Of a stretch of 64,000 nt of DNA, positions 21,781 to 33,311 are shown piece after piece; position 1 is the stretch's first letter, and every line of letters begins with the position of its first letter. A program made the position numbers and the translations under genes. The notes beneath the pieces were generated by a model. It had not been told where the DNA came from and made no database searches. It was given only the letters and a program-made list of their open reading frames with translations. Source of the stretch: Tenebrio molitor (taxonomy: Eukaryota; Arthropoda; Insecta; Coleoptera; Tenebrionidae); the NCBI RefSeq assembly GCF_963966145.1, contig NC_091051.1, forward strand, positions 4,154,001 to 4,218,000, read 5' to 3'.

Positions 21781-22779
21781 AAAATAAACGAGGACAGTTG
21801 CGGATCCTCCCTGTAAATTCCCACTTAACACTTGGTCGTGGAAAAAATCCAACAGAGATAACGAGTCTAAATTTAGCCCGGATTCGGCGAAAGATGTGCA
21901 ACAGCGTTCCAAGAGAAGATCGCTTCAAATTCGTGGTCCATCATGGCATCCTGACAAAAAATTACATAATCGTCAACGTTAATAACGTAGCAACTTAGCA
22001 GTCACTTATCGTCATTAAAATGGCAATGGATCAATCAGGCCAATGAAGCGGGACCCGGTCTCGTCAGCCGAATCCGCGAAAAATCCACGCCGCCCCCGTC
22101 CTATATGCACTCGAAATCAGTACCACCAATCTATTTTAAGAAATGCAATTATTGACAATCAAGAAATTTAGTGCACTCCCACTCGCCGCTTAGATTGACA
22201 AATTGGTCGCGGCGCCTCGGCACACGTGCCCCCAATTACCTGCGGCTCGCCGTCCCCCGGGGGTGTTTATCGAGAGTGGAATGTGCGCACATCGGATTAT
22301 TTATAACGATTATTAATAACAATAAATCGTCTGGCGCTATGGCTGGTCATTTTTTCTCGCTCTATAAATAGCGCAGCGTTATGAGAAAACAATGACCCTG
22401 TGTGCTCATTATAAATGTTTATGACGGCGCTCGGTATGCGGAGTAGGTGGTGCACAGGGAGGACAGGGCCGTCCTGGGCTCTTCCGCGTCCTCCTCCGGG
22501 CCCGCGGCTTTTTCCATGCGGATGTGCTCCGGCCCCGCTATTAATAGGAAACTCGAAACGTACCAATCTTTGGATGCTACAGTCAAATAACGACCAGTAA
22601 AAATGTGTTTAATTTGATAAGCTATCAGCTACAAATATTTACTAGTTTTTTCTAAATGCCATGAACTGTACCTATTACGATAACCTTAGGTATTTTGATA
22701 TCGTAGGGATAACAGTTCGTACCAGGCTAGAACGTGGCCACACGTGTCCGATCCGTGCCCCAATAAAAACAAACCACCA
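21781..22779. other. Intergenic, GC-richer stretch, no gene seen
   Basis: GC rises around 22060-22540 (GCGGCGCCTCGGCACACGTG; GTCCTCCTCCGGGCCCGCGG). No frame with family features or splice logic was found on either strand. It may hold regulatory DNA of the insulin-like gene or of a gene not visible here. Confidence 0.35.
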
Positions 22780-23106
22780 AACTATCAAAATTCAATAATT
22801 TATTAATCGCTCTGCCTAGGTAGCTAGAGTTATGCAACAAACAATCCGTAGATACAGTATCACAAGGTCGCAACACTAAATAAATACCGCAACAACGACA
22901 ATCTCTACACGTACTTGGTATGACAGACAGTCTTGCATTGGTGCGCTATCTACAAATTTTTTTTTTAAGTGCACTTTCATGGAGAAGCGAGACGAAGCAG
23001 TTCTTAACTATCCCTACAATATACATTATATCACAAATTTTTGCCGACTAATCACAATTTCATCACAAGTTCACTTTTAAGTCACAATTTTGTTTTTTTT
23101 TTGGGA

Positions 23107-24980
23107 TCATTTGCTGTTGCCGCAGTACGACGACAGTTCTTCATGGGAGCAGGGTTTCTCGCAGCACTCGTTGAACACGCCCCGGCGACGCCGCTGCCGG
23201 AACGTCGTGATCAGCGAGGAGGCGCTCGCCTTGCTCCTGTAGGGGTAGTCTAGGGGGCGGTAGCTGTCCGAGCTGTGACGCCCTCCCCACACGTTCGACT
23301 TGGACAACGAGTAAACTGCAACAAATTGCAAATGAGATGACGAAGAAATCAAGGTTTTTTCACCAACAGGTGAGAGGTTAGTGGGAGATTATTCGGAGAC
23401 TAATCGGAGACTTGTTGTTGCAATTGTGGTCCAAAACAGGTCAAATGCAATAACAGGATAAAGTCCGAAAATTGTGGTGAGTTGATAAGGGATTTTGAAA
23501 GTGGAGGGGTGGCAGATTAGACAAAATTAAATGAAATGCAATTGTTTCGTAAACTGAGAATGTTAAAAGTGAGATCGTGATGAGAAAGAAAAAGTGAAGG
23601 GAAAGTGGAGAGAGTAGAAAAAGAAGGAACTAGTTTTTAGGAGGGTGGGGATGTTAGATGAAGAACACTGGAGAATTGTAAAAAGTTAAAAGTGAGATGG
23701 AGATGAGAAAGGAAAGTCGACAGTATTTTTGAAGCTAAATAGAACATTTCAAAAATTAAAATAACAGAAAAGGATAGTTTGTTTAGTGGTGGTAAATCCC
23801 AAAAGAACAACAGCAGCAAAATTTGAAAAATGAGAAAGTGGTGAGAAAGAAACGTGATTTGTATTTTAATAACTGAAGAAAAGGGTTTGTGAGAAGAAAA
23901 GAATCGGAGATACGTGCAGCAAGCAACGAAGAAGAATCAACTCTCAAAGAAAGAAAATAACAGCAAGATTGCAAAACTGAGAAAAAGCTGAGAAAAAATA
24001 ACTGCTTTTTTTTAAGTGAGTGAGGGAGGAGGAAATGAAAAGTGTTGTTGCAAAAACCAAGAAGAGCGAAATTTGAAAATTCAGAAAGGAATGAGAAAGA
24101 AAAGCAATTTGCACAAAAAGGTAATGATGTCTTCGAAAAATAACAAGAAAATAATATCTGGATGTAGGAAATTTCTAAAAAATTTCAAGGAAATTTCGAA
24201 ATTATAAAAATGAGAAAGAGATGAGAAAGAATCATAATTTGCATTTGTTAGTACAACAGTTGCAAAGAAGGAAATCGAAAACCATTATGTCAAATGATAA
24301 CGGAAGAACATGTGGTCATGAAAATCGAATAGTGAGAAAAAAACGGTTTTTGAAGTTGATTTTAAAGAAAAAAGAGAACTCAGAAGACGAAAAACAGCAA
24401 AACTTGAAAATCCAAATAAAATGAACAAAAAAAAGTTACTTAATGTTTTGAAAGAAAAGTAGAACAGAAATTTCAACTTTTAATGAAACAGAAAGTTAGA
24501 AGAATAGAAACAGCAATAGATGGATCATATTCAAATTTTGAAAAGATTTCTCTTGCTTTCAACAGTGAGAAGAAAACCAGGAGCGAACGATTCTACAGAA
24601 GAACAGGAGAGAAGAAATAATTCAGAAGAAAAGATAGAAATCTGAAGATTGTTCGTTGTCCGGTTTGGAATTCTGGAAAGGAAGTTTCGGTTAGGTACTA
24701 TTAACAAATGAATGTTGTTGGTTGTTGTCAAATCGAGACTTCTGTATTTGATGATTGATGTATAAATGTTTGGATGTTGGTACTCACTGTCCGACTTCTT
24801 GTTGAGCGTGTTGTAGTTTCCCTTGCAGACGGCCGACAAAGTCTCTGACAGTCGAGTTCCGCAGTATATCTTCTTATTGTTCTGCGAGCCCCTGATCGTG
24901 GCCACATCTTCGGCGGTGCAGGTGTGCAGAGCGGCGAGGACGGTCGCCACCACCACCACGAAAACGCACTGGAGATCCAT
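23107..24980 (-). CDS. Ilp: Insulin-like peptide precursor (133 aa), two coding exons
   Basis: Exon 1 is 24980-24788 and exon 2 is 23315-23107, joined in phase 1 across a 1472-bp intron (GTGAGT to TTGCAG). Residues 1-23 form a signal peptide (MDLQCVFVVVVATVL...). The B chain has Cys40 and Cys52 with 11 residues between (YCGTRLSETLSAVC). A KK at 61-62 may be the B/C cut. The C peptide runs to a furin-like RQRRRRG ending at 110. The A chain has CC at 115-116, then X3, C120, X8, C129 (CCEKPCSHEELSSYC). This is the canonical insulin cysteine frame. The secreted hormone is expected to act on the insulin receptor for growth and metabolism. AATAAA on the minus strand near 22800 is a likely polyadenylation signal. 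Confidence 0.93.
23316..24787. repeat. Purine-rich repeats filling the insulin-like gene intron
   Basis: From about 23560 to 24500 the plus strand is dominated by TGAGAAAGAAA, GAGATGAGAAAG, AATATCTGGATG and ATGTCTTCG blocks. These match parts of the 347-bp repeat at 20-21.2 kb (for example ATGTCTTCGAAAAATAACAAG then AATATCTGG near 24126-24158). The repeat family has therefore spread into the intron. Confidence 0.6.
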
Positions 24981-25065
24981 CTGGAAAACGAGAAGTCATC
25001 GTGAGCGTGGTCGTACCGCATCCATACTGCTCTCGCATGCACCTACTTGTAAATAATGAAGCCAT

Positions 25066-28000
25066 TAAACTTGTAATGGCAAGCGAGAGCGGGCGATAAT
25101 TTTGTTGTTATTTTTTATTAGATTACGGCGATCCGAGCGTTATTTACTCGGCGGGGCTCGATTGCCCAGTCTGGTGTTACCTTGAGAGCTTCCCCGAAAC
25201 TCCTACATTCGTCCAGATGAGCGGTCTGGGTTCAGGCATCCGGCACTTTGACGGCGACATCACAGACCGAACGCGCTGAAGAAGATTCAGACATCACCAC
25301 TTGTGTATCGTCGACCACTGGCTACAATCAACTGGACGGCGCTGCTCTCGGACAAACTTATAACGTGCACATCGCGATTGAAAGTCCGACGAGAGGCTCT
25401 CGATCGAATGCCGATCGCTCGATGGACCGAAGCCTTATGAAGATGACTCAATGCGGTTTCGGCAAGTGGATCTATTAACATTTTGACACCGCGGCACGTG
25501 TTGGGGACCCTTTGATTGCATCTAATCGCCGAACTTTGGACCCAGCTACTGCTGCGGGCTCCTCCGGACGCTCTCCAAAAACGTTCTCTCCGCTCAAGGA
25601 CTCCAACTCAACACCACCTTCTTCCGGTACTCCCTCACCACTTTACACATTTCGATTCACACCATCACCACCACCCTAACATACCAAGACACCCATATTT
25701 TCTTTCACAACTATTTGTACCGCTCAAGAATCGGTTACCGTGGTACCACACCTACATCTGCTTTTGAAAATGTCCTACAACGACAGACGGTAAGGTAAGT
25801 AATATTATCAAGAACGTCGCAAGGAATAACTTCCGGTTTTGCACCTAGAGCGTCTTTCGCTTGGTTTCAGTTCTAGAAATCTCCAAGGAGGGAACAAAAT
25901 CTTCTTTGGAACACGTCAAAGGAGAAGGAGTAGAAAATTTTGGTGCGACAAAGATTATACAACACCTCCATCACAATGATTCTTCGTTTTTAGACCACAC
26001 AACCTTTTTCTTTCGAAAATGTTTTTACAATTCTTGGTACTTCTCAACCAATTGAATTTTTACTGATGTGCAAAAAGAGTTTGGACGTTCTTTTGCAAAG
26101 AGAAAAAAGTAATGTGGTACTACTTCTCAGACCATTCCACCAGATATTTACAATATTACTTTTACGTTTACTCTTAATTCCAGGAGTTCCAGATGATATT
26201 GAAGATGGTACCAAGATGACATGATCTGGATGTTACTCCACAGCCAATAGAAGAAGTAGGTTTTGGTGCTACCGAAAAGGAGCTTCAATCTCGTTGGTAC
26301 TTCTAAGTGAACTGCATTTTAGACAAGTGGATGAGATGTACTAAAACGGGTGGAATTTTCTTTTATAAAGATTAAAGAGACACCATTAATGATTACACTC
26401 GGAAAGAAGCGACCAGTGTGGTACTACTTCCCAAAATGTTCCACAGAAATGTTTATTCTTGACACCAAATGATCAACGTTGAAAAAGAGAAGACGGGAAC
26501 TACAGAAATAAGTGCTATTAAGTTGGTACTAATGTTAATTTTTTACTCGCAACATATCTTTCTGATTCGCTTCGTCTCTTTATCATTACGATGTAGATTA
26601 TTATTATTTCTTTTTATCAAACGACGACCTTTGGATAAGCAATTGTTGACTTTTCAGTCACGTTTACCAAAAAATTTGGCTCTGTTCTGAACCTTTCATT
26701 TATTCCAGATTTTCTGGTGGTTCCTTTCAAAAATGGTTGATAGTTGTTGGTACTTCTAATCGAATCTTAAACTCTTTACTCATCTACGAAAAGGTTGGTT
26801 TTTCTTTTTATAAACTTCTTCAGAAAAATAATTAATTTAAACACCAAGAAACAATCAACCTATCCGGTACTACTTTCTCTAGAAAATCGATTATTTCTTT
26901 TTTGGTTCTATTTTTCTATTTTCATTAGATGTTTTAATATTGTCTGAATCATCTATTATTTGCTCTAATTTGTTTATCTTTCTTTGGTAATATTTTTTTG
27001 TCTTTGCCCCTCCCGGGATGAATCAGTAAAATACCTTCATACAATCTTTCTAGATATTGGTGATTACTAATCAGTACATGTTTTTACCGATTATTAATTG
27101 TCATTAGAATGTCACGTAAAGTTTTCTTAAGTTTTCGGGTATTTTCTTAATCTATGATTTCGTAGAATTTTTATATTTACTCGATCTATTTTGTCTTACT
27201 TTCATTTGATTGGTCAAATTTTATAGTTTCGATCGCTGATCTCTCATATTTATGGCAGTTTCTACCTTATCAATTTATCCTTGAAGGTTTTTGTATCCAG
27301 CACTTGTCCTCTTTATCTAAAAGCAGGTACCTACTTCACATAATAGCAACTGCCAACTGATAAAATTACTAATATTGATTTCACAGGTACAGCAGGTGGT
27401 ATCTTATCAGATAGTTTACATAAATATTTTTTATTTCTCTAATATTTTGGGTACATCTAGATCCGTTTGTATTTGTTTTACACATTTTTTATCACTCCTA
27501 GACAGATTAAGTACAAACAGCGACAATTTATTAAAAGTAAGCGCCAACTATTAATAGACAATGTAAATTTTCCATAATGAGTATTTTTTTTCCGATTCGG
27601 GACCCGTTCTTGGGCGATAAAACTCGTTACGAAAGAAGGACCTCAGTTATCGAATTCTTTCGAGTTTCCATCGAGCAACAGAGATGACGTAAGCAGGAAT
27701 TTATTTATAAAAATCACATATTCATAAAAATAAACAAACATTGATTTAGTCGGCGAAAACACGACCAAAACAAACCAGTAATTAACATGAAAAAACAAAC
27801 AAACATTTTTTTTCGAAAGGCTTGTATTACGAAAGAATATCATCAAAGAAAAACGAAAATCGCGACTTCCCTGGTCGTGCCCTCGACTCGTCGATTTCGA
27901 TTTTGTCCAATCACCGTATATATGTCGGTACGGGAGTCGCCCCGACCCGGAACAGATGCAGTACCACGGTGGTTCGAGTGCGCTCCGTGATCCACGTCAA

Positions 28001-28665
28001 GAACACGATGCAGAACAATTTTAGACAAAACCGGAGAATCGAGGGGTCGTTCAGGGTCAAGGAGAACAAAATACAGCGATAATTGCAGTGTAAACATCAC
28101 TGACCTCCGTGTTTACCGGACGATCAGTGTAAGTACCCTTTGAGTGCCGAAATTGGTCGAAAAATCCCCCCAACGTAGACGGTACCACTCAGACGACGAT
28201 CGAGGGGGCAAGGGTTCAAGGACGAATTTCACTCGTGGACAAGGATACAGCGACTGCCTCCTAAGCGAGCACGTGAAGCGGTACTCTATCAGTACCCGGA
28301 ATAAATTGCTCCAATTGGCTAATCGCCGAATTTGCTCGAAGCCGCGTCAGTTGCGAGTCCAGGTTAGGCCTGGTGACGGCGCTATCGCCGCCGATGATGC
28401 AACGCATTTAATGAGAACGGCCGCGATAAAAATGTATCGAAAAAAATCCAAAAACAGAAGATAAAGCGAATTAAACACATAAATAGAACGTGCAATTTCG
28501 TTCCGGTTCAGCGACATCTTTTTTTGTCGGATTAATTTGCGCATTTTTCTTTATCGGGGATATCGAAAGCGTGCAGAAATTAAACAACGACCAGATAAGA
28601 CCCGGCTCCACGGGGGACTTCCTGGACTGGACCACGCGGATTCCAGAGGACTCAGATCTGCCAGG
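25066..28665. other. Long stretch with no gene seen; weak degenerate repeat
   Basis: No frame here shows a family motif or consistent splice phases. A degenerate repeat is marked by TTGGTACTTCT at 26034, 26294 and 26747, each followed by a GGTACTACTT motif at 26116, 26420 and 26866. Part of the 5' regulatory DNA of the insulin-like gene should lie in the first kilobases. Confidence 0.45.
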
Positions 28666-29399
28666 CTAGAGGCTCTCCCCGCACTCGTTGTTCAATTCAG
28701 TGAGATTCGCAGAGTACTTGTAGCATTTGAAAGGCGCGTATTTGATGGAATTCTTCAACGTCAGGTAGTTTTTGAACACCGTGTACCAAGAGCACCAGAA
28801 GAATCCTGCAAGCAGGTTTGAATCAAAGAAACAAAGATGTTTTGACTCACCGATGAAAACAAAGTTTATGACGCTTTGCACGCCGTCACCGGTCGAGACG
28901 TACAGAGAGGCGTACGCCGTCGCCATGAAGAAGGTGGGGGCGGTGAAGCAGAGCCAAGGGAGAAGGAAGACGTGTTGCCCCTGGAAAATTGGACTAAGAC
29001 GAGAAGTGAGACTGGGGGGGGTTTACCTTGCAAGCTCCTACGAATAAGCTGACCACTATTCCGAACTGGAGGAGGGTTATGAGGAAGATGTAGGTCAGCT
29101 GGTTCAGTTCGACCAACTCCTCCAAAAGGTACAAATCCATGGTGATCTCGTAGATTCGAAACATCAAAAATATCTAGACATACAGTTAAGTGATTCTGCA
29201 CCACAAGAAAATTTACTCACCAAGTGAAAAATTCCAATGAAAACCGTTGGATATTTCAGATCCACTTTGATAATACACCTTTTGTACATGGTGACGGTTT
29301 CGCAACTAATGAGAGTTCATCATCAATTTATTTATCTTATCTGTACCTTCCTAAAAATCTATAATTCCTGAGCACGGCAAATATTTGAAGAATGAACAT
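28666..29399 (-). CDS. Small multi-pass membrane protein (about 184 aa), five exons
   Basis: Minus-strand exons are 29399-29347, 29305-29221, 29173-29027, 28980-28851 and 28805-28666. The four introns are 41-47 nt, all GT-AG, and all phases agree with one open frame ending TAG at 28666. Hydrophobic stretches are FILQIFAVL, VFIGIFHLIFLMF, YIFLITLLQFGIVVSLFVGA, LLPWLCFTAPTFFMATAYASLY and INFVFIGGFFWCSWYTVF. A Cys/Tyr-rich tail follows (FKCYKYSANL). LLPW followed by a helix recalls insect DUF4728-type tetraspan proteins, but I do not recognise a named gene. The last four exons are the firmest. The first exon and its start are less certain: an alternative ATG is at 29289, and an upstream exon could exist. 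Confidence 0.65.
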
Positions 29400-29591
29400 C
29401 AGAAAGTAAGCACATTTTGACCTAATAGTCTGCAAACAACAACGACCCACCTATTATTTAGCAAACAAGTTGTTAAGTTGTTGACCAATAATTCCCCTGC
29501 TGGTACCGACAGGTGGCGCCAGTCTTTTCATTCCATGATGTGCAACAGACCCGTCTGCAATAAAAATACGCACATGCATAGCCTATTTGTA

Positions 29592-29940
29592 TGACCGAGT
29601 ACTGTGGCCAAGCGCCTAGCGCGCCACTTTACATTCGCGACGTCCCGGGTTCTAACCCCGGTGCCGCCTGACCAGGTGTGGGTTTTTTTCAGAGGTTTCC
29701 CCACACCATCACATCGTGGTATGTCTCATATCACAGATATGGCGATTGCTGGGCCAGTATCAACCTCTGCAGTACCTACCAAGGTGGTAGGTACTCGCAC
29801 CCATCCTCACCGTACCCATCCCGAATCTTCCCGTCAGTGTGGCTGAAAAGGCTCTAGAAAGCCTCAGCAGCCCTCCTCTCTTCGGGGGGAATGAAAGATC
29901 TATCCTCTTTTTCCTACCTCCCGAGGCAAATAAAACAACA
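29592..29940 (+). mobile_element. tRNA-derived SINE
   Basis: The 5' part resembles a tRNA gene: an A-box-like TGTGGCCAAGCGCC at about 29603, then GGGTTCTAACCCCGG (B-box) at 29647, with tRNA-like spacing. The rest (GTGTGGGTTTTTTTCAGAGG, CCACACCATC, then TACCTCCCGAGGC) resembles a LINE-type tail. It ends just before the ODAD4 3' end. It cannot fold as a complete tRNA, so I call a SINE and not a tRNA gene. Confidence 0.65.
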
Positions 29941-29970
29941 ATCTTTCTTTGATTTTTATTGAAAACCCGT

Positions 29971-32283
29971 TCAGTCGTCGATGTGGTACTTGATGAGTTC
30001 CACAAACCCGACCCCTTTCGACGAGGCCCCGGCCGCAGCCCCCGCTCCCTTCTTCTGCTTGGGTCCAGCCGTGGGCATCTGGAACTCCGCAGGTTTCTGC
30101 ACCCCAGGCATGATGGACTGTTTCCTCGACGCCTGCAAACAATCAGTACCGACCCGTCACGCCACCGCCACCTTACCATCGCCTTCTTGTCGCCATCCTC
30201 GTCGTCCGTGATCCGGATTCCCGGCATGACCGACATCCTTCTCGCCGCCGGCATCGCCGACATCATCCTGAAGAGATGCGCCGCCTCGTCCTTCATCTTG
30301 TCGCCCGCCATCATCTCGACGATCTTCTGCTCGCGCTGCATCAGCACTTTCGGGCCCAGTTTCTCGTCGAAAGCGACTTTGTCGATGACTTCGCGACACT
30401 GCAAAAACCCAATCAGCGCTTTTGGATTAACGCCTGTGACATCATACCTTGGTGAGGAACGCGATCAAGTCGCTGTCGCCCATCGTGGTGGCCAGTTCGA
30501 GGGCCTCGAGGGCGTCTGATTTGGCGTCGTTCTTGCTGTGTTGGGCTATGTTGATTCTCATGACCAGCAGCAACGAATTGATCACCCATTGGTTGTTCTC
30601 GATGCGTTTGGCCTCGTTTATGCACTTCCTGGCGTACACTCGGGCCAGTTCGTACTGCTTGAGCTCAGTATGGAATCTGCTGAGTTCGTGGTACAACCAG
30701 CACATCTCTTTGGGAATGGAAGCGTTGCGAAGCCGCTCTCCATAAATATTGATTTGTTTCCTGAAACATTCAAGTCACAACAAAAGTGGGACGAATCGAG
30801 TGGACTCACTTCCAGTCGATGAACACTCCTTTGAATTGTTCTATCACCGAGTCGGTCGAAGGTTCGCGGCTCAAATGCAGACCCAACATCTTGTAGATCC
30901 TCTTCTCCTGGTCCCACTCGAGCTGCTCTTTGTTGAGCCTCTTCAAGTCAAAGTGCGCTTGACACACCGTGTCGTACAACACATCCATGTACTTCTCTCT
31001 CTCCGGAAGAATCTTCTTCGACTTGAGGTCGCAATAACTCTTCAGCTTCTCAGCTAACTCCAACACCAGACGCCAGTTCTTCTCTTCCAGAGCCTCACGC
31101 ATCTTCACCACGATCAAATCTGCGTCTTTCTTCGCCGTCACTCGCAACTTGTTCAGTTGTTGCTCTTGGCGCACCTTCAGAGCCCCCGAAGAAGTAGCTT
31201 CTTGGTACTTGATGAAATAGAAGGGTCTCCTCGCCCGCAACAGCTCTTGTTTGTACTTGACAGTCTTGTAACCAGTTTTCGCCAACAAAAGAATCTTCTC
31301 GGTGCCTGCTTCGTTCGGACACGCCACACCAGGCTCTTTTGGCAAGTTCTTCAAAAACAACTTGTCCTTGTACAAGGTGTCCAAATACTTCTCGGCCATG
31401 TAGTTTTGGATGTTGCTGGTGTACCTCTGCAGGGGTCTGTAAGGGAACTGTATACGAGGCGGAACGATATTGTGTTCCGATTTGGCAGAGTAAATACTGT
31501 CTCGGATGCTCAGTTGCTCGAATGCAGCGTCGTTGTAAGACATGGTCGAAGGGAACATTCCAGACGTTAGAGACTGAATGTTCCTGGCAGATTTGAGCGG
31601 CACAATCGGGTCCTTCACCGTACTGGCCCTCGTGTCAGGAATCACCTTCTTCTTCTTTTTCTTCTTGTATTTAGACTTGGGCTGGAAGCGTTTTTGCTCT
31701 TCGAAGTTCTTCTTCCACGCTAGTCTCCGGATGATGAGGTAGTGGTCCCTCAAGGGCCTCCCGGCCCTCTCCCCCAGACAGTTCTCGATGGCATCCGCGC
31801 ACTACAAGGCAAAAGTCTGTACTGATAACCACACTACACCACCATACATGCATCGCCCCCATTTGGAAGTAATCCGGTTTTTTCCTCTTGGGGATGAGTC
31901 GCGTGTTCTGCACCAGTCCGTCTTCGAACTCGCAGTTCAAATAAGTGTTGAGAGCTTTGTGGGCGAGCATCACCAAGTCATCAGGATCTAGATTGAGTGC
32001 GGTTCTGATATCGTCGAGGGCCCCTTCATACTTGCACGCTTTGGAGCGAGCCCAAGCTCGACCCATCAAGGCTCTCCTGTCATTTGGAGTCTTTTCGATG
32101 GCTTGGTCGAAAAATTTCAAAGCTTCAAAGAGAAGGTTAGTGCGTTGGGGCCAGGTTTGCGCCAGTACCTCGCTCGTATTGTTCCAGTCGGGAGATGTAG
32201 TACCCCAACTCGCGGTAGAGAGTCTGGAAGCCGTACACCTCTTCCTTTTTGCCAAAGGCTGCAGCCACTGCAGCCGTCGCCAT
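29971..32283 (-). CDS. Odad4: Outer dynein arm docking complex subunit 4 (ODAD4/TTC25), 692 aa
   Basis: Six minus-strand exons join in phase: 32283-32169, 32122-31848, 31801-30810, 30760-30448, 30398-30177 and 30132-29971. The start MATAAVAAAFGKKEEVYG is near the start of the first exon. TPR-like helices cover about residues 25-130 (FFDQAIEKTPNDRRALMGRA; ALDDIRTALNLDP) and return at about 465-560 (WLYHELSRFHTELKQYELAR; INSLLLVMRINIAQHSKND). A lysine run (KKKKKKK) and a long coiled middle lie between. The length is close to vertebrate TTC25. By family it docks outer dynein arms on ciliary axonemes; in insects that means sperm flagella or chordotonal cilia. AATAAA (minus) lies at 29960-29955, only about ten bases after the stop. 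Introns are 45-49 nt. Confidence 0.93.
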
Positions 32284-32429
32284 TATCGATAATTTGGCCC
32301 GTCAACAAAACGTAACTAGCCCGGTCACGAACATAAAAACTTGACAGATGCGGTACTGCTGGTAGCTTAGTGACAGTGTCACTGTCATGTTTGTGGTTAG
32401 GCAACCCTCAATGCAAGTCAGACTGGTTT

Positions 32430-33311
32430 CAAGCTTTTATTAAACAATTGCACACGCATAATAAAAAAGTTAACACTAAGCGCTCTACTCTACGGAAGCG
32501 TCCATCTTGAACGTCTAGGAAAAATGCTGTCGAACAAGTACACCTAGGTTGTTGCACAACAGACAGAGTAGAGATGGAGGTTTGTATAAAATTCTTTCGA
32601 AACTTGATTAATATATTTGATTTAACAACAATCTTACAGTTATTTAGTGACCCTACGTTATGGTGTAATGACCTTGTGTGTAAAAAAATCCAAATCAAGG
32701 ATGATCACAATTGGAAAATAATGAGAAGATGCGCTTACTCCTAGACTTATCGAGCTAAGTTTTCGGGTAGATGTGGCGGATATATCTTCCTTATATCTAG
32801 ACTTAACCGTAGACTATGAGTTAAAAAATACTTCAGATGTCGTTATATTTACATCACTAGTGAATGTAGCAATAAGTATTATAAAAATACTCAGTTTTAC
32901 ACACCGAACAGAGACTAGTCTAGACTAAGGCAATGACAATGAGACTACAACATGTTTGAAGGCCTCTCGTATATATTTATCTTCATAATTAGTCTAAGAG
33001 AGTGTGAAGTGATATAACGTCTAGTTTACCTTAAATTTAGGACTAGCCTAGCTTACTTAGGAGAGTTCTAAGAGATGCGAATGGCAGTCAAAATATCAGA
33101 ACCAACAGAAACGCTGTAAAGAAATCTGATATATTCATTTCCTCATCACCCTGTGAATTACTTATAACCATTAATGGTCCATCAAAATGGCTACCGTATA
33201 GTGACCATGTAGTAACGAATAATTATCACATATTTGTCAACAAACTAACGAATTAAATACATTTGTGTTGGTGTACGCGAGTCGACAACAGTCGACCCTT
33301 CGAGTCCTAAC
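32430..33311 (-). other. Probable 3' UTR of the TRPgamma gene
   Basis: No coding sequence is seen between the TRPgamma stop (33312) and the ODAD4 start (32283). An AATAAA on the minus strand lies at 32441-32436, and AT-rich sequence with no frame fills the interval. The two genes run in the same direction, with only about 150 bp between the likely poly(A) site and the next ATG. Confidence 0.5.

Noticed and set aside
25248..28540. Several open frames of 60-106 codons
   Set aside because: None has a signal peptide, domain motif or phase-consistent splicing. They overlap on both strands as chance frames do.
29602..29675. tRNA gene
   Set aside because: A-box- and B-box-like sequences are present, but no complete acceptor stem or cloverleaf can be drawn and a LINE-like tail follows, so a SINE is a better call.
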